Below, piece after piece: positions 13,514 through 25,604 of a DNA stretch of 64,000 nt. Under the pieces are notes generated by a model. It was given only the letters and a program-made list of their open reading frames with translations, made no database searches and was not told the DNA's origin. The DNA is taken from positions 42,259,835 to 42,323,834 of the forward strand of contig NC_088102.1 of NCBI RefSeq assembly GCF_036370855.1, written 5' to 3'. The translations under genes were made by a program, and so were the position numbers. This DNA is from Dromaius novaehollandiae (lineage: Eukaryota > Chordata > Aves > Casuariiformes > Dromaiidae). Each line of letters starts with the position of its first letter. Position 1 is the stretch's first letter.

Positions 13514-14076
13514 GTGATTATTATCCCCCCAAAATGTCAACTTTATAAACACGTAGTTGGCTACACAGAGTCATCTTTTAATAACAACTTGTCTGCAAGT
13601 AGAAACACTAGTACCAGATAACATATCTGATACAATTTAAATCTCAAATGAAATGTCTTAAAGTGGAAAAATGAATTGCAGAGGAAGCAAATATCTAGGG
13701 CAGATGCAATTAACTTGCTGGACTTCTTAAATTAGACTAAAACAGAACACACTTGTTAAAACTACCTTTTGAAGTAATTAAAATCAGCAGCTGACTTGTA
13801 TCATCACCCCTGTTTTTTTAAAATGGCCTAATCATAATCCAGACATTAGGTGGAATGGCATAGCATTTGGTATTCATATTCCAATTTATAAAATATCATA
13901 ATTGGCAAGTTAGGATAAAATTGGATGAGTATGAAGTCATGTGTAAAAAACCAGTGCTCATTTAAACAACTGCAGAAGCTGAGTAAGGCTGACCAAGTAT
14001 GCTCCAGAGCTGTGCTCTAAAAATGCAGAGTAGTATTAAGTAGAGTGGTGGTGGTGGTGGTTTTTCAACTTTCCAG

Positions 14077-14185
14077 GCACATGGAGTAATATATTTTTCC
14101 CAGAGTGTTATGGATGCTGTCTACCTCTCACGTCATTCAGAGGACTTCTAGCACAGATGGACTTGGGGCACTGAGCGTGACATTG
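14077..14185 (+). pseudogene. Decayed copy, exon matching intact exon 17, with TAG
   Basis: The block is 109 nt against 108 nt. An extra base in a T/C run shifts the frame. A TAG at 14149-14151 interrupts the S-E-D-F-stop stretch where the intact copy continues W-N-K-W. It is preceded by a (GTG)n stretch and a ttccag acceptor. Confidence 0.88.
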
Positions 14186-15427
14186 GTTAGTTATTTGGAT
14201 TACTTTTTGCTTGTGTCTGCATTACCGTCACACCTCTCTGAAATGTGAAGACTGATGTTTTGGAGGCATTTGGTTTTGTGCCTGATTCTGGGTTAGGGGA
14301 TGCTAAGCCTTTGGGAGTGATGGAAAAGCAGGAAAAGAACAGTTGCGCTGGAAAGCAGGAAAAAAAAGTTGCGCTGCTTACCATAAAAAATCCCTGGGGA
14401 GTTTTGTCTGTGGCAAGAGGGTGACCAAGAGCCCTATAGGGAAGGAGGCCAGGTGGGGAGCGACAGGATGCTGCTGTGAGACCAAGCCCCCCAACTGCTG
14501 CCAAGCACAGTCTGCGCAATGGCGCGAGCACCCGCTTGCAGGTAGGGCAGGGTGGTTCGGCTGCCCAGCCTCCGCTCCTCCTGCTTGTGGGTGCTGTCTC
14601 CAGAGCAGACAGGGGCTTCCTGGGCACCACAGATGCTGACGATGTTTTGAAGTAGTGATTGTTTATCTCTATGACTCCAGCAGCTGACTTCTTACATTTC
14701 ACTTTTTCAGAAAATGGTCTATTTTCTTTTCTTATTCTTTTTTTTTAATTGATTACATTAGTGATGCTATGCAACATTATAAGCAAAATCTTGTTTTCAT
14801 TGTCAGGGCTATTTTCTATAGCTTTCTTGGACACACTCAGGGCCACACATGAACAAACACACACACATGCACACACATTTACCTATTCTGCATATCTGTG
14901 GAGCTTTGTCACTGCAGTATCCAAGTTCCTTAATATTTCATTGAATAAGTTTTAAGAATATAATTACCTAGTACGTAATCTTGCTGTTTTTTGAATGAAA
15001 ATTGGAGTTGCCTTTCTTTTACATTTCACTCGTTTGCTGCAGGGTATCCAGATGTTGATTTCTAGATGCACTGAATAAAAACACTCAAGAACCTGTGGTC
15101 TGTGAGAAGTTACATTTAACCAAAATTTCATGATCCAAATCTTCTGCTGTGCCCACTAATCTAAAAAAAGTCTTGAATTTTGTATAGATTTTAGAATACA
15201 GGAATCTTGACTTAAAAAATAAGCAGTGTTAGAAAATAAACCATCAGACCTGCACCCAGGAAGTTTTAAAATCAAGGGGGGCAGGCTTGTTCCAGGGGAT
15301 AGTTACCCATATTTGCAAAACACGTAAAACAATCACAGTTTGCCTAATGCAACAAAATACCAGTAATAGGCTTTGGTAGCTTTTTTTCAACCTCTTTGTG
15401 TTGCAGCTCTGTTCTTTGATGACCCAG

Positions 15428-15608
15428 CTGCTGGACCTATTCTCAGAGTACTGCTGAGAGCAAGGAATCCTGTTGCCCTGGACAGAGCTGAGCGAGGGTG
15501 GCTGAGAGCACCTGAAGGAGTGCTGCCTGTTTGAGGACAACTCAGAGGCAGCTATCTTGATCTATTTCCCACTGGTGTGTGACACCTTCCAAAAATACAA
15601 GGCACCTA
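15428..15608 (+). pseudogene. Decayed copy, exon matching intact exon 20, two stops
   Basis: The block is 181 nt against 187 nt. It retains H-L-K-E-C-C-L-F-E-D and Y-F-P-L-V-C-D-T-F-Q-K-Y-K-A-P, which parallel the intact C-terminal core. In-frame TGA codons lie at 15455-15457 and 15503-15505. The donor is gtaagt. Confidence 0.9.
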
Positions 15609-16763
15609 GTAAGTTAAGAGCCTTAATCATTTTTTGAGATTGTCCCATCTAGTTTATCCACTAAATACATCTCTCTTCTAAAATGAGAGACCGGCAAGCT
15701 TCTCAGTTGGCTAAGTTTCCATATTCATAGTCCTGCTGTGTTGGATGTCATTTTGGCTAACTAATCAGGTATTGAACTGAGGAATTTCAAAATGAAAAGC
15801 ATGAATAGCTATAGCTAGAGATAAAACTCTCTGGAGTCTGGACCATTTCCTTTCCTTTGATAATGAAGGATAGGAGGCAGCTGATAAGTTGCATTCACTG
15901 GTAGCTTATACTAGCACTCAACAGTCTTTTTAAATGAGATATTGCATTTACATTGTTAACAAAGCTAGTATTTTCTTGTTTCTTTGTTTAAATGAAATTG
16001 AAAAATCTTAAAATAGAAAGTGCAGACAACATATAAGAAAATTAAGGATTTGTGCAGGCCAGAAGCTGCTTTGTTTTCTATGATTTTTTTTCAAAAGTTG
16101 CCAGGTTATTTTTTCAGTTCAGCAATAGAATAAATTGTGACTGTTTTTTCCTCCAGGAAAAATTACTTGGTAAATTCATTTTGAATTTACAGATACTTTT
16201 TTATGACTACATTCCTATTTTCTTGTTCTCAGTTTAGTATGAACCAGGAAAACTTACTCAAACTGAACAAAACCCCATGTACTGGCTTATTGGCAAGACC
16301 TCATGTAGTTCCATCATCCTTTTCTTTTGCCTTGTGGCATCTATATAGAGTCCTGGAAATCTCAGCCACCTGAGAGGGAAACTTCCCCTTCCAGGAGCTT
16401 TCTGATGTCATTCTTCACCAGCTGGTAGATAGGAGCCATCATCTCAGTTTACCCAATGGAAAAGTTAAAAATCCTGAATCTGAAGAAGTGGAATATTCTC
16501 ATGGAAAACTTTATTTTTGAGAGGAAAGCATTTTCCATGACAAAATTGTTCTGCCGGTCAATTCTGTATCAGTTGCAATTGTGATAAATTACTGAATTTT
16601 AGTAGTGTGGCAAGTTTAATGTCTATATCATAACTAAATCTGCAGCCATCTTCCTGAGAGAATTAAGCTTCTTGGGGCTGCTACTGTTATTCTGCGTTGA
16701 CTGGTAGGAATCTCGCCCCTCAGTAATGTTGTTATGATGAATTTCGCTATGTTTTTACTTCAG

Positions 16764-16962
16764 ATGTGTAGTGCAGTCCCACAGAAATGGAACAGGGGGG
16801 AATAGATGTATGCTGCTCCCTATGGCACTGGTCTACTTACATATACTGAAGAAAATTTCAACAAGCTGCTGAATTTGTGCAACTGTAACATCCTGAATAA
16901 CAAACATTTAATTCTTCAGGCTTTGTGAACTGCGGTGGAATGAAAGAAACGTTTTAAAAGCT
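16764..16962 (+). pseudogene. Decayed copy, terminal exon
   Basis: The acceptor is tttacttcag. A TAG lies at 16769-16771, and a one-base shift precedes P-Y-G-T-G-L-L-T-Y-T-E-E-N-F-N-K-L-L. The block ends N-I-L-N-N-K-H-L-I-L-Q-A-L, then TGA at 16926-16928. The remaining bases still encode T-A-V-E-stop-K-K-R-F-K-S, close to the basic tail typical of mammalian PLA2G4E. The 3' limit is approximate. Confidence 0.85.
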
Positions 16963-19189
16963 GTTCGTCACCTCAACCATATCAACTCTGTTAAAGTATG
17001 TTTTGACCAATGCCATCAGAAGCAGATGTACAGAGGTTTTGGTAACTGACTAACAGAAAACACGAATCCACACAAAATGAACATCCATGTCAGCTTGTTA
17101 AACAGAGAAAATCATATCTTTTATTAAGTACTGTGTGTTGTGATAAACACGGTTCTGGCAATGAAGTCATTAACAAATTGTAATTATTTTTTTAAAATTC
17201 ACTCCACTGGTACAGTGAGTTGGAAGGCAATTTTGATGTTATAGGGTCCAGTCTGATATATAGAAATATAGTGATGAGGTTTCAACCTCAGAAAAGTCCA
17301 TGCCATATTTGGATGCAACTCTTAGTGGTATGTGGTCTTTGTTCTAGAGACCAAAGCAAAGATCAAGCAAAGTCTTATGTCTTTGCTTTTGACAGTAGCA
17401 GCTGCCAAAAGATGCTTGTACTTGGAAAAAGAGGACTGATAATCAAAGAATGGTACTGTAAATAATACCCTTGGTTTTGTCAGCCTTCTTTTAGGCAGAA
17501 GTCTCATTTTCATTGAATTTACCTGATTGACTGCTATTGAATTGAGTCTAAATTTTTGATGAACTATTCCAGGGTGATCAGTATCTAATAAGTAGCTTGA
17601 TTTTCTACCAACTGTTTAATAAAAATCATCTGGCTTCATCCACTTCTGCTGAACTTCTCTCTGGGCTATTGCCTACTGAATGGATTTTAAAACCAAGGAA
17701 ACAGCTAAGATTTTGAATCCTATACTTCCTGGTTTTAGAGAAACTATAACAGCCTAGGCTTTGGCCATAGCCTTGTCTTCATTTATTAATCTGCTGTTAG
17801 CTCTCAGATGGTCATGGTAACGAAGCTTGTTACATCAACTCTATTCACTTCTGCGACAGCAGAATGGTCATCGTGTAGCTGCTGCTACAGCTTTATTCCA
17901 TTGCCATCCAAACCACAGGCATTGTTTCATATCTGTTAGAGATAAATGTCTGTTTAAGAAGATGTGTTCAAATGGTTATTATAAGAACTTATTGTGTATA
18001 AATTGATACATGTACTGTGTAATAGCTACTGTTCAAATACTAATAAACCATGCAAAATCTTATTAAAGAGAGCAGTATCATAGATGCAATCATTGCAATG
18101 TGTTATTTTTATCAAGTTCCACACAGTTTGTGTACTGAGTTTATCTGGGAAGAGATGTTTCTTGCTTCAGATGCCAAAGAATGAGATATTGAGGGGACAA
18201 AGGCAACCATGAGCTTTGCTCATGACCTTTGCGAAAGGATGAAAGAAAGGCTGCCACTTAAAGAGACCAGTTGAAGATGAAGGGCGGAAAAAAATGTTCT
18301 GTTTTTAAAACCAGAGTGCAGATGACGGGGATAATAATGAGCCATTTATGAGTCTAAATGCCACTCTTCCAAATGCTGTGGTATTTATCCAGTAATACAG
18401 ACTGCAACCATTTGAAATTGTTTTGCTAGTGTGACTAGAATTCACTGTATGCTTTATCTGTATTTTTATTAGTCCTTTCTGCTCCCCTTTGCTGCCATCT
18501 CATTCATTACACCGATATGTGCATTAAAAAAAAATGTATACATCTGTTTGGCAGTCTGCCATCCTTGCGCTGGGAAAGCGAAATCTTGTCTCTGCTCCCC
18601 TCACGTGCCATTGTCAGAAGGTAAATGGTCTCTGTCATCTAGGCTTGGAGACTCCTGTGTATTTAGCATGATTTGTCACTTCTATGGCAGTTCTTTTTCT
18701 ATGCATCTGTTCAAAATAACATATCCAAACTGAAGTGCTGAGATAATCCTAGCAGATAGCTCCTGTCAAGCTTTGCTGCAGTATGAATCAAACAAAAGAA
18801 AATCTCTCTTCGTAAAAGGAAATTATTGCTGTCAGTAACCTTTTCCACTCTTCACAGCATCAGGATGGTCCCGTCCCACAACTCTCTTCTTTTTTTCACT
18901 TACTGATGAACATCTGTCTTTTTCAACTCTGCCCTCTTAACGCGAAGGCCAGTTTATTTCAGCTCCTTTTCTTGATCTTGGCTAGGATGATTTGATGTTC
19001 TGTCTCACCAGTAAAATGCCGTAGTCTTCTGTGAGCAGAGTAGAAAAGGAAGATGTTACTTTAGCAGTTCAGTTGTGTTCATTATTGTTTAAAAAAATTA
19101 GCTCATGAAATGGCTTTTTTAACGTGTTTGTTTTAAATTCTTTTAAGTATCTTTTAGGTATTTTAATGTTTTTCAATTTTTTTTAACAG

Positions 19190-19309
19190 TTCCAGGAAGA
19201 TATAGCAGAGGCAGTGCTGTTTGTGCCTGGTTTATTCCACCAACTGGTTGCTGGTGGTTGCAATGCTTGGCACTGGGCCTTGTGCTTTACTCACGCAAGG
19301 TGTGGCGAT
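19190..19309 (+). other. Orphan exon-like block, 40 codons
   Basis: A strong acceptor (T-rich tract then ttaacag) and a consensus gtaagt donor enclose exactly 120 nt. The block is open in the frame that starts at its first base (F-Q-E-D-I-A-E-A-V-L-F, and so on). It matches neither PLA2G4 copy. It could be an exon of an unannotated transcript, a non-coding RNA exon, or a chance pseudo-exon. Confidence 0.25.
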
Positions 19310-20538
19310 GTAAGTATTTGGCAGTAGATTCAGAAAACTAGGATGGCTCCCAACGTGCTACGGAAAGGAGGGAGTCCATTTAAAAGAACGTGGGCCTGTT
19401 AAGCTAGCAACTGAAAATCTTCTTTGCCCAAATTGTCTAGGTTAGCAACTTGATATTTTGACTTGAAGGAAAGTCAGACAAATACTAGTGTTTGAGTAGG
19501 GACCTGGCTCCAAAGAGCCAATGTCGCACACAAGGCTAATGCTTTCCTGGGCATGCTAACTTCAGCCTTCTTGCTGGCTACGAGTGGCTATCATTCTCCA
19601 CAGTGGACTCTCATTTGATTTCTTGTCTGGGGAAGAAAAGGCCACTTTTCCTGTCCTATTAAAGGCGACATAAAAGTACAGGTGAAGAGATAGTTGTTCA
19701 AATGGCTTACCATCTGCTAAGCAAAAAATAACTATGGAGGAAAGAAGTTCAGTATTCGTGATGCTATTTTATATGGGAAGAGTTGCAGCCTGGTGAGCTA
19801 TGGGCTGGATTTTCAAAATCAGTTAGCAGTGGCACAACTGCTATTAAAGATCAAGGTAGGTCAGCAACAATTTCTTTTTTGACAACACTGGTTTGTGACC
19901 TGTCACACAAGCTCTGCCAAATGTGAGGGTGCTGCCCTGGAAGCAATTAGGTGTGAATATAGTCTCTGGGACTCTCTGAAGTGTCTCAGGCTGGCTGTGA
20001 ATGAGGTTTTACCCCCTTAATCACCTGGTGATGTAAGATGACCTCCTTGTATTCTGAAAACTGATTCAATTCAAATTGCTATTAAGGCTGTGGATTTCTC
20101 TATAGAGGTCCTAGGCTGTGCTTTGTGCCACAGTTATGCTAAAGGAACTACTGCAAAGACTCTCCTGACTAGTTATCTGGCACAGAAAGGTGCTGGCATT
20201 CCTCACCTCTATGGGCTGACCAGGTTAGGGAAGAGAGAAGGTTACTTGAACGGTTTCTGAACTCTTGAATGAAGCTGGAAAGGTCAGAGGGCCTCATGCC
20301 TTTGGTGCAGGGAGGAACAGAGATTCGGTCAGATGTTCTCATCTCCAGAGCACAGGGCGAGTTGGAAATAATGGTCGTGAGCATCTGCTTTTTGAGAGAA
20401 GGGTTGGATTTGAAATTCTTCTTGCAAAAAACTGAAGCCAGGATTGCATATATTGAGAGATGTTGGGCCAGTACTTCACTGATGACTTTTGGATGGGAAA
20501 AAACCACCTACTTCTTTCTGTGCCTGAGGAGGAGTGAG

Positions 20539-20575
20539 ATCTTTATCTCTTTATCTCTTTATCTCTTTATCTCTT
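20539..20575. repeat. (CTTTATCT)n microsatellite
   Basis: About four head-to-tail copies of an 8-bp CTTTATCT unit are visible directly. They lie in the spacer between the two PLA2G4 copies. Confidence 0.85.
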
Positions 20576-22878
20576 CAAAACATTCTAGGGCATGTGAAAT
20601 CATTTTTAATCAAGTTTCTCAATAGACCTTTGAAGAAAAAAGCCATCCTTCATACACGTCATAATCAGGATAGTGCCTTAGTAAAAAATATAACACCCTG
20701 CCCCCAATCCTGCCTCTATCCATACCTGTAACCTACCTTTTCAGTGACTATGCAATCTTGTACCTTTCACTCTTCAGAATTTAGATTCAGATTCAAACTG
20801 AAGGTCTCTCCCACTTAGAAATGGATGATAAAAACTTTCAGATGTTTTTTCTCCAACCTGTGCCCCTCATCCACTTAAGATCATTTGGAACATTTTGTGA
20901 ATTTGTTTATTTCAAGATCTTGTTTTGGTTAAACAAGAAAGAAAATGCCACACAGTACTAAAAAAAAATCTAAATATTTTGACTTAAAAAAATTTTTTAA
21001 TGCAAAATGCTTTGTTGAAAGTGACTTCAATTAAAGTTATACATTAAAAAAAATCTGAACTAGTTTCAGCTGAACAAAACATTTTTTATCTGAAAATATT
21101 TTTTGTATTTTTTTGCTGCTTTTTAATTGATTTGTTTTTCTCAAAGATAATAGCCTTTGCAAAGATATCTGTTCAGCCAGCATCTCCCCCAGATCATGTT
21201 TTTGCATATTTAGTGCAGCTCTCCTCTCAATTCCACTCAGATACGCCTGTGATTGTACGCCTTTTCCACTCACTCTTTAGCCCAGGACGCTGAAAATCCT
21301 AGTGATCTTGACAGCTGATTTCTTTTGGCCGAAAGGAAGTCTCCATATCTCTCCTTAAGGCTGGACATCTCCATGAAATTATGTGCAACTTACAGTACAG
21401 ACTTTATGCTTCCTGCCTGACAGAACAAGAATTAGTGAGTGAATGGAATGGTTTCTCTGGAGTCTTGATGCACATTTCTCCAAGAATGGTTTCTTGTGAA
21501 GTCCTTCTTTGCATTGTATTTGATTAGCAATACCAAACTTCAAGGATGTTGTAGAATATTGAAGAACAGGTATATTGAAGGTATTGTGCATATCAACACA
21601 GATATTGTATATATCAATGTGAAATTAAAATGCCAGACAAGCTGATATGAAAGTTAGCTTTTTAACTGGGGTGTTGTCTGAAATTAGTGGCAGGCTAAAG
21701 AATCACTAGTCAAAGGTGAATCTTTCAGAGACTGAAGTGTGTTGTAATGGGGAAGAAGGTGGTACTTTTCAGCCGTGATAAACATTATTTTGTGCAGAGT
21801 TTATCAAGCTTGGTTCCACTGCGTAACTGGAATTTGACTACTTGCTGTCTTGTTTCATTGGCTGAATGAGGTCCATGTAGTTTTTGTAGCCTGAAGAATT
21901 GTTTTTAAAAAAAAACAAAACAAAACTGAAAGAGACCTCAGGAGATAGTCTGACTATTCTTCTATTTCCATGACTAAAGTTGTGAATAAAGGCAGATCCG
22001 TAAATGTAGATCTGACGCCATCTTTGTTAATTTGCTTTATGTGTTAATTCTGAGTATTTTCTCCTGTGAAACCTGTCTATTGTTTTGTAACACCTCTAGC
22101 ATGTTTTTGGATAGTTAACTACCTTTCTGTTTATGTTCAAGTTGTTTTAATAATGACCGACTCCTGTTGTCATCACAAAGGCAGTACAAGTGTGCTTTTC
22201 TCTTGCAAGAATATGAAATCCCTCATTAGTCATATATTGATGAAATCCTGGATTATCGGAAGGTGACAAAATATTTAAGTGGTATATGGGGTAATTGTAG
22301 GATGCTGGATGCACATGTCACTGCTACCTGCAGCCGATTGTGCTTAGATATATGATTGTCTCAGTATCACATTGGGGAGCTAGCACTTGCAATAGGGTAG
22401 TTTAGATGAATTTTGGCTGCCCCAGATCAGCAAGATATTTACATTTGTTCCACTTTGCTTTAATTAAGACAGATACAAAATTATGTTCATGTAGATGTGC
22501 ACTATAAAGTAGGTGGAGAGCAGAGGAAAATTATATTTTCCTTTTACTGTCCTTATCACTCATGCTTTTAGAGACTGTTGGGTGTTCCCTCATCAGTGTA
22601 AATTCTTTCTTGTCTTCAAAGAGAAAAATAAGATTGTAAGTAGCATGTATGTGTGGAATGCTACTGGTTTTAAATTATCTACTTTGGAAATGTGATTATT
22701 AAACAAATTGAATAGTCTCAACATATGACTCATTAGACATTGGTAACTTCACCCATGAATTTACTTACTACATGTTTGACAGATGTCTTTGAAAACCTTG
22801 TTGAGTTGTGGAAGTTCTTTTCAAGAAAAATGCGGAAAAAGCGGCATGACGCTTAACGTCTGAAGCAGTAATCTTGTT

Positions 22879-22905
22879 GAAATATAATCCTAAGGATTAT
22901 ATTTC
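22879..22905. repeat. Perfect inverted repeat, 12-bp arms with TAA loop
   Basis: GAAATATAATCC (22879-22890) and its exact reverse complement GGATTATATTTC (22894-22905) are separated by TAA. The hairpin lies inside spacer DNA. It has no T run after it and no neighbouring gene, so it may be part of a decayed palindromic transposon. Confidence 0.85.
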
Positions 22906-23259
22906 TAGCTCTGCCATGCCAGTGGGACAAACTATGAAATCACAATTTATTTGGAGGCAGATTCTTTGCAGACACCAATGATTACCTTTTCCCAGGAGTA
23001 AGTGATCAGTTAGTTTTCTCAGCGATGGCAAGGACTTACTATTATGGCTGTTACCAGTATACAGCGCTTAGATCTATCATTAATTTAGTTCATGGATGAA
23101 ATACTGTTGAGGTCATAATTCTAGATTTTCACAAATCTTTTAAGACAATATCTTCTAAAGTCTTCTTGTGTGGCTTGGATAAGCAGTGGGTAAGGGAAGA
23201 TGACATCAGCTACAAACACATGGTGGTTGTGAGCAGGAGAAGAGTTACTATTTAGGGAC

Positions 23260-23440
23260 ATGCTTTGGTACGGAAATAATGAGATTGCCTTTAGAAAAGG
23301 AAAATGTAAGCTGAACATTAGGAAAATCTCCTGCAAGCAGGGTGCACTGATGCTGAAAAAAATGCTCCAAATGGTGAAGTGGTATCCCATTTATGGATCT
23401 TAAAAGTGACACGGGTGTACTGTAAGAGGATGTAAGGTCA
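23260..23440 (+). mobile_element. Ancient CR1-like LINE fragment
   Basis: The segment 'taagctgaacattaggaaaa' followed by a stretch resembling the CR1 3' part (tggtgaagtggtatcccatt, then 'tggatcttaaaagtgacacg') recalls the general layout of CR1 3' regions. Identity is low, the ends are guesses, and the assignment rests on pattern recall only. Confidence 0.35.
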
Positions 23441-23974
23441 GGAAGTCTGGCATCGGCTATGGAATAATTTGGGTGGTATAAATGGCCTGTTTTGTGGCTA
23501 AGACACATGGACAAAGCAATGGGTCTGCTTGCATGAGGAGAGGATAGGATTCCTCTGACGGGCTTTCTCCAGGATGGTGTCTGCTGGGAAAGGGAAAGGC
23601 GAGCTGAATAACCTAGTCCTTTCATTTGATGTAGAATGTCTTACAGAGATTTTTAATAAAAGCCAATTCCCACTTAACATTTTAATACTGAGATTTTTCC
23701 AGGGAAGTATCCTTCTTTCAAAAGCAGGAAAGACCAGTTTTACAAGAAACACAAGTAGATGATTCTGAGCTGTGACTGCTCCACCTGAATTGGTTCATAA
23801 ACATTTAACAGAGATATAAATTGATAAAGACAGGAAATGAAGGGATATATTTTTGTCTTTGGGGCAGAGATGCTCATGTCCATTGGAAATATCTTTTGGT
23901 CTGTCTTTCAAGGAATCTTTCAAATCCTGGAAGTTCAGGTTTGTCGCTGAACCATTTTGCTTTGATTTCATCTT

Positions 23975-24184
23975 GGATCCATTTTTATGGAAGTATCAGG
24001 TAGTACTGCTGTGTATTTTGGACAATGCCTTATGAACAATCATCACATGCACATCACAGACATCAATAGGGAAGAAACTGGATCCATTTTTATGGAAGTA
24101 TCAGGTAGTACTGCTGTGTATTTTGGACAATGCCTTATGAACAATCATCACATGCACATCACAGACATCAATAGGGAAGAAACT
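23975..24184. repeat. Perfect 105-bp tandem duplication
   Basis: Copy 1 (23975-24079) and copy 2 (24080-24184) start at GGATCC and appear identical base for base. The unit is divisible by three, so an overlapping small open frame shows the same 35-residue repeat twice. The identity implies either a very recent duplication or an assembly artefact. The open frame has no other support as a gene. Confidence 0.95.
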
Positions 24185-25379
24185 GGCTTGTTTGTAAGAA
24201 GAGAATTTTATTCTGGCTATGTTCCTTGGACAACATTCTCCCTCTTCCTTCCATCCATAGTGTCTTTGATACTGTCCGCTGTGGTACAGGGGAGTGCATG
24301 TAGGTGGCATTATCTGTAGTTTGCAAGGTCACTTTCTTTACCCACATGAAGTGAAGTAGCCATCAATATGAATGAGACTGATTTGGAAAGGTGTGCAAGA
24401 TACAAAATCTTTACCACCACGTGCTCTGTGCCCTGCTTGGATCATCTGGTGATGCAGGAGTGAGCACTGGCTCCCTCCTTTCATTGAGCAGTGAGGAGGG
24501 AAGAGGCAGTGGAGCCAGCGTCTGGCCTTGCATGCTGCAGATGCTGCTGGCCTGCACGCATACATGCTAGCTCAGGGCTCCTGTAATGCACTACTGTTCA
24601 AGGCAGTGGGTCACCATCTGCCAGAGTAGCAAGGGGCCAAGGAGGACATGGTGCTCAGATGTTTCTCAAGCACAGTTGGCCTGTTGGGCCTGCTGTGAAA
24701 GTGGGCACATACAAGAGCCCTTTGAAGTAAATGCTGAAGATGGGTGAATTGCGGTCTCTAGGTTCTGAGGTTCTCCACGCAGAAGAGCACAACCCTCTCC
24801 CCTGCCTCACCCTTCTGCCCCCAAGTTCTCATCTCCTGCCTAACTCCTCCCTTCCCTGTCATTGCATCTAAAATCAAGCTGTAAGCTTTTTCTGAACGGG
24901 GTTTATGTTTTTCTAGCTATACTGTAAACACCCAATGTTCTTTGGGTATATGGTGAGGTCACTAAGTGTGGCACAGAAATGCATCTCTAGAACAGTATGG
25001 GTCCTGCGAACTGTAGCACAGCAAGGAGTTAATTTACCTTGCCCCTCAGGCAAACAGCCCGTGCTGAACTGCATGCTGCCACAAGAAGACTGCTAGAAGT
25101 ATCTGAGTTCCTTGTTTGGAAGGTAGTTGATATCTCTCCCCACTACCCTGTAGCACTGCAGTGGCAGTGTAAAGATACTCAGGGAGCTGTAAAATAGCTA
25201 GCCACAAGTGCTCTGGTATCCCTTGTGGGTTAGCTGTGTTGCATAAATATAAAAGTTTTTACTAGTAGTAAAATGTGAGTAGTATTTTCTAGAAAGCAGT
25301 CTGTGGGCAGAAAGAAATTTTGGCATTCCCCCCCCCCCCAAATCACAGTAGGTAGAAAAGAAATTGCTCTTTATTCTGC

Positions 25380-25577
25380 TGACTCAATTGACTTGCCCTA
25401 ATAGGCTGCAGGAAGCAGGGAGGGGATAATTTAATGACTGGAAATAACAAAGGGGTGGAGCAGCTGAGCCTTGTCATAAAATCCCTATTCCTCCACCCCT
25501 AATCTGCATGAAGAGGTCCTACCAGCTGTAGGACTCCGTATCTTTTAACGTTGGATTTACATGCAACAGAGGCTGCA
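25380..25577 (+). promoter_or_regulatory. Candidate promoter of the intact PLA2G4 copy
   Basis: A consensus AP-1 site TGACTCA lies at 25380-25386, and a TATA-like CATAAAAT at 25475-25482. The TATA-like box is about 100 bp before the proposed start codon, which would leave a short 5' untranslated region. The region is not CpG-rich. AP-1 plus a TATA-like box would fit regulated, tissue-restricted expression, but that is inference. Confidence 0.4.
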
Positions 25578-25604
25578 ATGGGATCGAATTTAAGTTCAAA
25601 TGAG
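25578..25604 (+). CDS. PLA2G4E: Intact copy exon 1 (proposed): start codon, residues 1-9
   Basis: The ATG has G at -3 and +4. It encodes M-G-S-N-L-S-S-N-E and ends in phase 0 at a gtaagc donor. It sits about 100 bp after a TATA-like box. A nine-codon ATG exon with the same phase recurs at 62472, which supports the call. M-G-x-x-x-S fits an N-myristoylation signal. Confidence 0.5.

Larger units (their letters stand above)
1975..16962 (+). pseudogene. Decayed PLA2G4E-like cytosolic phospholipase A2 gene
   Basis: Eleven blocks align in order with exons of the intact gene at 25578-58538: 1975-2047, 5369-5500, 8315-8355, 8621-8680, 9231-9396, 9980-10017, 11165-11291, 13373-13513, 14077-14185, 15428-15608 and 16764-16962. 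Disabling changes include in-frame stops at 11175-11177, 14149-14151, 15455-15457, 15503-15505, 16769-16771 and 16926-16928. Frameshifts occur in the 8621, 9231, 13373, 14077 and 16764 blocks. I could not find counterparts of intact-gene exons 4, 7, 10, 13 (nucleophile Ser), 14, 15, 18 and 19. The first C2 exons are still open. The C-terminal tail, read past two stops, resembles the basic end of mammalian PLA2G4E. This is a unitary or duplicated (intron-containing) pseudogene, not a retrocopy. Confidence 0.9.
16963..25377. other. Spacer between the decayed and intact PLA2G4 copies
   Basis: No protein-coding gene is recognised. The stretch holds an orphan exon-like block (19190-19309), a CTTTATCT microsatellite, a perfect hairpin, an ancient CR1-like segment and a 105-bp tandem duplication, each listed separately. 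The short open frames on both strands, for example near 20169-20625 and 23121-23752, carry no motif I recognise. Confidence 0.6.

Noticed and set aside
14187-14702. Longest open frame in the window (171 codons, minus strand)
   Set aside because: It overlaps a GC-rich stretch in an intron of the decayed gene, has no recognisable motif, and its protein is low complexity in character. It looks like a composition effect.
23987-24319. 110-codon open frame with an internal 35-residue repeat
   Set aside because: The repeat is simply the 105-bp DNA duplication, whose length is a multiple of three. No splice, promoter or family evidence supports a gene.
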